From: an uncultured Flavobacteriaceae bacterium
GTDB lineage: Bacteria > Bacteroidota > Bacteroidia > Flavobacteriales > Flavobacteriaceae
Length of the DNA stretch: 5,380 bases
NCBI GenBank assembly: GCA_913020685.1
Contig: CAJWAY010000078.1
Coordinates: 1-5,380 of the forward strand
Direction: 5' to 3'
Shown: in pieces, positions 1 through 5,380 of the stretch
Position numbering within the stretch: position 1 is the stretch's first letter
Layout of the letters: every line of letters begins with the position of its first letter
The notes under the pieces: model-generated
The model's database searches: none
Told to the model about the DNA's origin: nothing
What the model saw: the letters and a program-made list of their open reading frames with translations, nothing else
Program-made: the position numbers and the translations under genes

Positions 1-42
1 CATTTTGATCAACTTTTTGAGGCATTAAAAGATATATTATGA
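1..42 (+). CDS. C-terminal end of an upstream gene, probably acetylornithine aminotransferase (partial)
   Basis: Frame 1 is open from the first base and reads HFDQLFEALKDIL before a TGA at 40-42. Only 13 codons are visible, so no domain can be recognised. The stop overlaps the ATG of the next gene in an ATGA arrangement (39-42), which is typical of translationally coupled operon partners and suggests that this is a real upstream coding end. A C-terminal helix of the form (D)xLxxALKxxL is compatible with ArgD, a class III PLP aminotransferase that often sits in Bacteroidota arginine operons just before the carbamoyltransferase. The end does not resemble what I remember of ProA, another possible neighbour. 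The identity is an inference from context and a very short tail. Confidence 0.5.
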   Translation, partial: HFDQLFEALKDIL

Positions 43-986
43 AGCATTTTATCACTTTAGCAGATTTACCCAATTTTGAACAGACCCTTGATTCGGCGAT
101 GGATTTAAAAAAGAATCCTACAAAATATAATGGTTTGGGTAAAGACAAAACCTTAGGTCTTTTGTTTTTTAACCCAAGTTTAAGAACCCGACTCAGTACC
201 CAAAAAGCTGCCCAAAACCTTGGACTCCCCACCATGGTTATGAATTTTAGTCAAGAATCTTGGGCCTTAGAATTTGAAGACGGCACCAAAATGAGTGGAT
301 TGAGATCTGAGCATGTCAAGGAGGCTGCTGCAGTAGTTTCCCAATACTGTGACATGGTCGCCATAAGAGCTTTTGCCTCATTGTCAGATAAGGAAAAAGA
401 CGAGTCTGAGATCGTATTAAGAAGTTTTGAAAAATACGCCTCCATACCCATCATCAATATGGAAAGTGCTACCGCACACCCCTTACAAGCCCTGGCCGAT
501 GCCATTACGATTAAGGAGTTTAAACCTAAATACAAACCCAAAGTGGTGTTGAGTTGGGCACCTCATCCAAAAGCACTTCCCCATGCGGTTGGAAATTCAT
601 TTACCCAAATGATGAAACATATGGATGCTGATTTTATCATAGCTCATCCAGAAGGCTATGCCTTGAATACAAAAATTACTGAGGGGATAGAATGTATAAC
701 CGATCAAGAAAAAGCCATGGAAGGTGCTGACTTTGTTTACACCAAAAATTGGTCTTCATACGATCATTACGGACAAATACTCAAAACAGATGATCAATGG
801 ATGATCACACCCGATAAGATGGAACTGACCAACAACGGAAAGTTCATGCACTGTCTGCCCATCAGACGAAATATTGTTGCAGCGGATGGTGTGTTGGACA
901 GCCCGAGGTCATTGGTCATTCAACAATCTCAAAACAGAATCTATTCAGCACAAGCTGTATTAATGCAACTATTGAAAAATGGATAA
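39..986 (+). CDS. argF': N-acyl-ornithine carbamoyltransferase, probably N-succinylornithine type
   Basis: Transfers the carbamoyl group of carbamoyl phosphate to an N-acylated ornithine, giving N-acylcitrulline; cytosolic, and trimeric in the family. The 315-residue length matches the Bacteroides fragilis succinylornithine enzyme, and the two align by eye almost without gaps. Visible motifs are the carbamoyl-phosphate loop FNPSLRTR (44-51, in place of STRTR), Trp75, Arg110, HPLQ (147-150), the knot-forming loop at 174-188 (APHPKALPHAVGNSF), Lys236 and HCLPIRRN (271-278). The residue that separates acetyl- from succinyl-ornithine enzymes (Glu92 in Xanthomonas, Pro90 in B. fragilis) is Ser90 here, within RSEH. 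In published mutants Ser at this site gives succinylornithine activity, so that substrate is favoured. It is not an ordinary ornithine carbamoyltransferase. The ATG at 39 overlaps the preceding stop. The last codons overlap argB by 8 bases. Confidence 0.93.
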   Translation: MKHFITLADLPNFEQTLDSAMDLKKNPTKYNGLGKDKTLGLLFFNPSLRTRLSTQKAAQNLGLPTMVMNFSQESWALEFEDGTKMSGLRSEHVKEAAAVVSQYCDMVAIRAFASLSDKEKDESEIVLRSFEKYASIPIINMESATAHPLQALADAITIKEFKPKYKPKVVLSWAPHPKALPHAVGNSFTQMMKHMDADFIIAHPEGYALNTKITEGIECITDQEKAMEGADFVYTKNWSSYDHYGQILKTDDQWMITPDKMELTNNGKFMHCLPIRRNIVAADGVLDSPRSLVIQQSQNRIYSAQAVLMQLLKNG

Positions 987-1761
987 CCTGTCAGTAGTCA
1001 AAATCGGAGGCAATATTATTGAGGATTCAGAAGCTCTGCAATCTTTCCTAACAGATTTTGCCCAGATGCATGATGCTAAAATTTTGGTACATGGAGGAGG
1101 CAAAAAAGCTACCGCTATGGCAAAAAAAATGGATATACCTGTACAAATGGTTGAGGGCAGAAGAATCACCGATGCTGAGAACCTCGATATCATTACAATG
1201 CTATATGGTGGCAAAATTAATAAGAATATAGTAGCCCAATTACAAAATTTAGGATGCAACGCACTGGGATTATCAGGAGCCGATGGCAATGCCATCCAAG
1301 CAGCTAAAAGACCTGTAAAAAAAATTGACTATGGTTTTGTGGGCGATGTAGTTGATGTCAATGTTGAACTGTTTCAAATGCTGATCGATGGGGGGTATAC
1401 ACCTGTTTGTTGTGCAATTACCCACGACCAAAAAGGACAATTACTCAACACCAATGCTGATACTATTGCCGCAACCGTAGCTCAGAATTTGTCACGATAT
1501 TTCGAAGTATCCCTTTGGTATTGTTTTGAAAAGCAAGGGGTTCTAAAAAACATCGATGACAATAGTAGTGTAATTGAAACAATTACCCCTCAAGTATACG
1601 ACAATCTCAAGGCGGGAAATACCATTCATTCAGGAATGATTCCAAAAATTGACAACTGTTTTGATGCTTTAGCTTGCGGGGTAAGCAAAGTGAAAATTGG
1701 AGCTCCAAAAATGATCACAGGAATTACTAAACACACCACGCTAACTTTAAAAGATGAATGA
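979..1761 (+). CDS. argB: N-acylglutamate kinase (acetylglutamate kinase family)
   Basis: Phosphorylates the gamma-carboxylate of N-acetyl- or N-succinylglutamate with ATP, the second step of arginine synthesis, in the cytosol. It is a 260-residue amino-acid-kinase fold. Visible motifs are KIGGN with catalytic Lys8, the glycine loop HGGGKKA (38-44), GRRITD (60-65, substrate-binding Arg), LSGADGN (98-104), YGFVGDV (118-124), LNTNADT with Asn157/Asn159 and catalytic Asp161, and SGMIPKI with transition-state Lys223. At 181-189 it reads YCFEKQGVL where many bacteria have an LTDVxGVL-like segment; Bacteroides homologues share the YCFEK form. Lys8 sits as close to the N-terminus as in E. coli, so the N-terminal helix that makes hexameric, arginine-inhibited kinases is absent. 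The start overlaps argF' by 8 bases and the end overlaps argE by 8 bases. If the neighbour uses succinylornithine, this enzyme should take N-succinylglutamate. Confidence 0.93.
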   Translation: MDNLSVVKIGGNIIEDSEALQSFLTDFAQMHDAKILVHGGGKKATAMAKKMDIPVQMVEGRRITDAENLDIITMLYGGKINKNIVAQLQNLGCNALGLSGADGNAIQAAKRPVKKIDYGFVGDVVDVNVELFQMLIDGGYTPVCCAITHDQKGQLLNTNADTIAATVAQNLSRYFEVSLWYCFEKQGVLKNIDDNSSVIETITPQVYDNLKAGNTIHSGMIPKIDNCFDALACGVSKVKIGAPKMITGITKHTTLTLKDE

Positions 1762-2809
1762 GTTAACCACAGCAGCTATTGATTTATTAAAGGATTTGAT
1801 TGCAACACCCTCTTTTTCGCAAGAGGAAGAAAAAACAGCTGATAGAATCGGTAAATGGTTTGATAAATACAGTATACCTTTCAGGAGAGTGGGCAACAAC
1901 ATTTGGACGAAAAATAAAGCTTTTGATCCAAAAAAACCAACCCTTTTGCTCAATTCTCATCACGATACTGTTCAGCCCAACTCAGCCTATACCAACGACC
2001 CTTTTGAACCCAAAATCGAAGATGGAAAGCTTTTCGGTTTGGGCAGTAATGATGCGGGTGGGGCCTTGGTTTCTTTGATTGCCTTGTTTACTAATTACTA
2101 TGCGGCAAAAAATCCTAAGTATAATTTGGTGATGGCTGCAACTGCAGAAGAGGAAATTGCAGGAAACCATAGTTTGATTGGACTATTGTCCGAATTGCCC
2201 AAAATTGATGTGGCCATAGTAGGTGAGCCCACAGAGATGCACCTGGCAGTTGCCGAAAAAGGATTACTTGTTTTTGATGCTGTCATTACAGGAACTCCAG
2301 GACATGCAGCTCATCCCAACAACGACAACCCCATTATGAAACTTCCCGAGGTACTCCAATGGTTTCAAAACTTTTCATTGGAAAAAAAATCCGATTTTTT
2401 GGGAGATGTAAAAATCACAGTCACACAAGTCAATGCTGGAAAAGAACACAATGTAGTACCAGCTAATGTTCATTTAGTTATAGATGTGAGGGTTAATGAC
2501 AAATACAGTAATCAAGAGTTGGCTAAAATACTTGTAGAATCTGCCCCTTGCGAAATGACACCAAGGTCTTTGCACCTAAATTCCTCTTCAATAGGAATGG
2601 ACCATGAACTGGTTCAAGCGGGAATTTCCATGGGGAGAAAAACTTATGGTTCACCCACCCTATCCGATCAGGCTGCATTGGAATGTCCTTCACTAAAAAT
2701 GGGTCCTGGTCTGTCAACTAGGTCGCATTCGGCTAATGAATTTATCTTTGTACATGAGATTGAAGAGGCGGTAAAAATTTACATTGAACTTCTAGCAAAA
2801 ATACTTTAA
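1754..2809 (+). CDS. argE: M20-family N-acyl-citrulline/ornithine deacylase (ArgE-like)
   Basis: Zinc-dependent hydrolase that removes the N-acyl group from an arginine precursor. Because ArgF' next to it carbamoylates the acylated ornithine, the likely substrate is N-succinyl- or N-acetylcitrulline rather than acetylornithine. The 351 residues show the M20 pattern in order: metal ligands His69 and Asp71 in SHHDTV, bridging Asp100 in GLGSNDAGG, the EE pair 133-134 in TAEEEIAG (general base and ligand), Glu158 in VGEPT, the dimerisation-domain signature GTPGHAAHP (180-188) with His184, and the last ligand His325 in SHSANEF. All expected ligands are present, so it looks active. DapE (succinyl-diaminopimelate desuccinylase) is the nearest alternative by family, but the operon position argues for arginine. 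The start overlaps argB by 8 bases; argH begins 2 bases after the stop. Confidence 0.9.
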   Translation: MNELTTAAIDLLKDLIATPSFSQEEEKTADRIGKWFDKYSIPFRRVGNNIWTKNKAFDPKKPTLLLNSHHDTVQPNSAYTNDPFEPKIEDGKLFGLGSNDAGGALVSLIALFTNYYAAKNPKYNLVMAATAEEEIAGNHSLIGLLSELPKIDVAIVGEPTEMHLAVAEKGLLVFDAVITGTPGHAAHPNNDNPIMKLPEVLQWFQNFSLEKKSDFLGDVKITVTQVNAGKEHNVVPANVHLVIDVRVNDKYSNQELAKILVESAPCEMTPRSLHLNSSSIGMDHELVQAGISMGRKTYGSPTLSDQAALECPSLKMGPGLSTRSHSANEFIFVHEIEEAVKIYIELLAKIL

Positions 2810-2811
2810 TT

Positions 2812-4095
2812 ATGAAACTCTGGGAAAAAAATCAACCCCCTAACAAAAAAATAGACCACTTTACGGTGGGAAAAGATCGGGAGTATGACCTGCATTTGGC
2901 TGCCTATGACTGCCAAGCTTCCATTGCTCATGCGCAAATGTTGGTGAAATCTGGGATATTGACCTTAGAGGAGGCCGATAAACTTGCGGTGGTATTAAAC
3001 GATTTGAAAAATGAATCCGAAAAAGGGAATTTTGTCATCGAGGCAGAGTTTGAGGACATGCATTCCAAAATAGAATATGTACTTACCCAAAAACTCGGCG
3101 ATTTAGGGAAAAAAATACATACTGCTAGGTCACGAAACGATCAGGTGCTGGTTGCTCTTCATTTATATCTAAAGGAAGAGATTGAAACGATTAAAAAACT
3201 TACCCATAGTTTTTTTAAATTATTGATGGATTTAGCCGATCATCACAAGGATAAATTATTACCGGGTTATACACATTTTCAGGTGGCTATGCCCTCATCT
3301 TTTGGGTTATGGTTTTCGGCTTACGCGGAGAGTTTGATTGACGATGTGACTTTACTTAATGGTGCCCATCAGATTGTAAATCAAAACCCATTGGGTAGTG
3401 CCGCAGGCTTTGGAAGTTCGTTTCCGATAGACAGAAAAGCTACAACCGAGAGCTTGGGTTTTGCCGATTTAAAATACAATGTCATTGCAGCTCAAATGAG
3501 TAGAGGTAAGGCCGAAAAAACTACAGCTACTGCCATAGCCTCATTGGCCTCCACCCTTTCCAAAATGACAATGGATATCTGTCTTTACATGGGTCAAGAA
3601 CACAATTTTATAAGCTTTCCCGAGGATTTTACCACCGGATCCAGTATCATGCCACACAAAAAAAATCCCGATGTGTTTGAACTAATCCGGGGCAAATGTA
3701 ACCTGCTTCAGGGACTGCCCAATCAATTGACTTTACTGATGGCTAATTTACCCTCTGGCTACCACAGAGAAATGCAACTGGCCAAAGGCCCCATCATTGA
3801 GGCAATCTATGAATTAAAATCTTGTTTGGAACTTTTTACTTTCAGTCTAAAGGACATAAAGGTCAAAGAAAATATTTTAGACGACCCAAAATACCAATAT
3901 GCTTTTAGTGTTGACACCCTGAATGAATGGGTAAATGAAGGAATGACTTTTAGAGATGCCTACAAGAAGATGGCAGAGGCCATAGCAGAGGAAGAATATG
4001 TCCCAAAAAAAAAATTGGATCACACTCATCTAGGAAGCATAGGGAATTTAGCGCTTAAAGAAATTGATCTGAAAATGAAAAAGGTTATGGGATAA
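2812..4095 (+). CDS. argH: Argininosuccinate lyase
   Basis: Cleaves argininosuccinate to arginine and fumarate, the last step of the pathway; a cytosolic homotetramer of the fumarase/aspartase superfamily. The 427 residues carry EDMHSKIE (81-88), TARSRNDQV (104-112), GYTHFQVAMP (152-161, with the Thr-His pair of conserved region 2), NPLGSAAGFG (192-201) and the fumarate-lyase signature GSSIMPHKKNPD (276-287) with the catalytic serine loop. It is about 30 residues shorter than the E. coli enzyme. The N-terminus reads MKLWEKNQPPNKKIDHFTVG instead of the common KLWGGRF block, a form I associate with Bacteroidota homologues. The ATG at 2812 follows the argE stop by 2 bases, with no clear Shine-Dalgarno site. 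A run of ten A residues lies at 4005-4014, within codons 398-401. It is the last gene of the operon in this window. Confidence 0.95.
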   Translation: MKLWEKNQPPNKKIDHFTVGKDREYDLHLAAYDCQASIAHAQMLVKSGILTLEEADKLAVVLNDLKNESEKGNFVIEAEFEDMHSKIEYVLTQKLGDLGKKIHTARSRNDQVLVALHLYLKEEIETIKKLTHSFFKLLMDLADHHKDKLLPGYTHFQVAMPSSFGLWFSAYAESLIDDVTLLNGAHQIVNQNPLGSAAGFGSSFPIDRKATTESLGFADLKYNVIAAQMSRGKAEKTTATAIASLASTLSKMTMDICLYMGQEHNFISFPEDFTTGSSIMPHKKNPDVFELIRGKCNLLQGLPNQLTLLMANLPSGYHREMQLAKGPIIEAIYELKSCLELFTFSLKDIKVKENILDDPKYQYAFSVDTLNEWVNEGMTFRDAYKKMAEAIAEEEYVPKKKLDHTHLGSIGNLALKEIDLKMKKVMG

Positions 4096-4148
4096 ATATC
4101 TTAAAAATACCCCTAATATTATTGAATTGATCTAGCTAAAATTCCCTA
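4096..4148. other. Convergent intergenic spacer between argH and lpd
   Basis: 53 bases of AT-rich DNA between two converging genes, where transcripts from both sides should end. I see no GC-rich hairpin followed by a T run. Weak symmetric elements are the palindrome TAATATTA (4114-4121), TAGCTA (4133-4138), and a GAATT/AATTC pair (4124-4128 and 4140-4144) with an 11-base loop. None is strong enough to call a terminator. The lpd reading frame ends with tandem stops (TGA at 4149-4151 followed directly by TAG at 4146-4148 on the - strand), so the spacer starts right at that double stop. Confidence 0.6.
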
Positions 4149-5380
4149 TCAGATATGTAAAGGACGATTTTCAGATGCTGCTAATGCAGCTTCTTTTATC
4201 GCTTCAGCATAGGTAGGATGCGAATGACTGATACGGGCAATGTCTTCGGCAGAGGCACGGAACTCCATGGCAACGACAGCCTCGGCAATCAGATCAGCAA
4301 CACGAGCCCCAATCATGTGCACCCCCAGTACTTCATCGGTTTGGGCATCGGCTAAAATTTTGACAAATCCATCGGTATCTCCGCTGGCGCGTGACCGTCC
4401 AAGGGCACGCATGGGAAACTGTCCACTTTTGTAATTTACCCCCGCCGATTTCAGTTCCTCTTCGGTTTTACCTACGGCTGCTACTTCAGGCCAGGTATAG
4501 ATAACATTGGGAATGAGGTTGTAGTCGATGTGAGGTTCTTGTCCGCCCAGTATTTCGGCGACCATCACACCCTCCTCCTCTGCCTTATGGGCCAACATAG
4601 CCCCACGTACCACATCGCCAATGGCGTAGATATTAGAAGCAGAGGTTTGCAGGTGATCATTGACTTCAATTTGACCTAGTTCGGTAAGTTTTACCCCTGC
4701 CGCTTCTGCGTTTAATCCTTCAGTGTAGGGCTTTCTGCCAACTGAAACTAGGCAGTAATCTCCTTCAAAAGTTACTTCCTCCCCTTTTTTATCTTTGGCA
4801 GTTACGGTGACTGAATCTCCATTGCGTTCTACCTTGTTGACTTGGTGAGCTAAGTAAAACTTAATTTTTTGTTTTTTCATCACTTTGGTCAATTCACGAG
4901 ACAAAGAACTATCCATAACAGGCGTGATACGGTCAGAGTACTCAATAACAGAAACCTCTGTCCCGAGTCTTTTATATACCTGACCCAATTCCAAACCAAT
5001 AACCCCTCCTCCGATGACGATCATGTGTTTGGGGATTTCTCTCAACTCTAACGCCTCGGTCGAGGTGATGATGCGGTCTTTGTCTATATTAATGAAGGGC
5101 AAGCTCGCAGGTTTTGAACCTGTGGCAATGATAATGTTTTTGGCAGTAATATCCTCTGGCTTTTCACCTTCTACATGAATGGTGGTACTGTCTTTAAAGG
5201 AACCCAAGCCATTGAAAACGGTTACTTTGTTCTTGTCCATTAAAAAATCAATGCCTTTGGTGGTTTGCTCCACTACTGAGGTTTTTCGGGATATCATTTT
5301 TTTCAAATTGACCTTAACCTTACCAGGAATTTCAATCCCGTGTTCTTCAAAATGCTTTACGGCATCTTCATAATGGTGAG
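4149..5380 (-). CDS. lpdA: Dihydrolipoamide dehydrogenase (E3), N-terminus cut by the window edge
   Basis: FAD flavoprotein that reoxidises dihydrolipoyl groups of 2-oxoacid dehydrogenase complexes and glycine cleavage with NAD+. The frame is open from 5378 to the stop, giving 409 residues against the usual ~465. The TTG at 5306 is not the start: the codons upstream (HHYEDAVKHFEEHGIEIPG) continue the E3 sequence that normally follows the redox-disulfide helix. The missing ~55-60 residues hold the first FAD glycine motif and the CxxxxC disulfide, so activity cannot be judged here. Visible motifs are ATGSKPASLP, the NAD-binding GGGVIGLE (bases 4989-5012), YAIGDV of the second FAD site (near 4611-4631), and the C-terminal catalytic pair in HPTYAE (His at 4218-4220, Glu at 4203-4205). 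It converges on argH and belongs to another transcription unit. Its 3' half looks more GC-rich than the arg genes. Confidence 0.95.
   Translation of the reverse strand, partial: HHYEDAVKHFEEHGIEIPGKVKVNLKKMISRKTSVVEQTTKGIDFLMDKNKVTVFNGLGSFKDSTTIHVEGEKPEDITAKNIIIATGSKPASLPFINIDKDRIITSTEALELREIPKHMIVIGGGVIGLELGQVYKRLGTEVSVIEYSDRITPVMDSSLSRELTKVMKKQKIKFYLAHQVNKVERNGDSVTVTAKDKKGEEVTFEGDYCLVSVGRKPYTEGLNAEAAGVKLTELGQIEVNDHLQTSASNIYAIGDVVRGAMLAHKAEEEGVMVAEILGGQEPHIDYNLIPNVIYTWPEVAAVGKTEEELKSAGVNYKSGQFPMRALGRSRASGDTDGFVKILADAQTDEVLGVHMIGARVADLIAEAVVAMEFRASAEDIARISHSHPTYAEAIKEAALAASENRPLHI

Noticed and set aside
251..541. Open frame on the - strand inside argF'
   Set aside because: Antisense shadow of a well-supported gene; the protein shows no motif or domain logic.
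969..1295. Open frame of 108 codons on the - strand across the argF'/argB junction
   Set aside because: Fully antisense to conserved argB codons and with no recognisable family.
1800..2078. Alternative + frame inside argE
   Set aside because: Overlaps the M20 metal-ligand region in another frame; low-complexity, non-family sequence.
2382..2400. A-rich/T-rich inverted repeat (AAAAAAT-CCG-ATTTTTT) resembling a terminator
   Set aside because: A stem of A-T pairs only, inside argE codons (KKSDFLG), with neighbouring genes continuing in the same operon; explained by lysine and phenylalanine codons.
4124..4144. GAATT/AATTC pair as a bidirectional terminator between argH and lpd
   Set aside because: A five-base AT-rich stem with an 11-base loop is too weak and has no T tract right after it.
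4869..5051. Short + strand frame opposite lpd
   Set aside because: Antisense to the conserved NAD-binding domain of lpd; no independent support.
1..5380. Search for mobile elements, CRISPR repeats, tRNA/rRNA genes, riboswitches and promoters
   Set aside because: No terminal inverted repeats, spaced direct repeats or RNA folds were recognised. The operon and lpd promoters would lie outside the window.

Overview
This window carries the 3' part of an arginine-biosynthesis operon from a Bacteroidota bacterium (Flavobacteriia/Cytophagia-like), followed by a convergent, truncated dihydrolipoamide dehydrogenase gene. The assignment to Bacteroidota rests on four signs. The carbamoyltransferase belongs to the N-acyl-ornithine type found in Bacteroides and Xanthomonas. 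ArgB has a YCFEK variant where most bacteria have an LTDVxG-like motif. ArgH starts with MKLWEKN and an FTVGKDRE block instead of the usual WGGRF. The DNA is AT-rich, and no clear Shine-Dalgarno sites precede the genes.

Layout, left to right on the + strand: the last 13 codons of an upstream gene, probably argD (1-42); an N-acyl-ornithine carbamoyltransferase, argF' (39-986); N-acylglutamate kinase, argB (979-1761); an M20-family deacylase, argE (1754-2809); and argininosuccinate lyase, argH (2812-4095). The junctions are a 4-base overlap, two 8-base overlaps and a 2-base gap, so this is one tightly packed, probably translationally coupled transcript. Its promoter lies upstream of the window. 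A 53-base AT-rich gap (4096-4148) separates it from lpd on the - strand. lpd runs off the right edge, so its first ~55-60 residues, including the redox disulfide, are missing.

Pathway logic: ArgB phosphorylates N-acylglutamate. After reduction and transamination (ArgC and ArgD, outside or at the edge of the window), ArgF' carbamoylates the still-acylated ornithine to N-acylcitrulline. ArgE removes the acyl group to give citrulline, and ArgG (not in the window) and ArgH finish arginine. The specificity-determining residue of ArgF' reads as Ser90, which points to N-succinyl rather than N-acetyl intermediates. ArgB lacks the N-terminal helix of arginine-inhibited kinases.

I see no mobile element, CRISPR, RNA gene or new defence-type system. 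This is an ordinary metabolic region, and its interest lies in details of the acyl-ornithine pathway.
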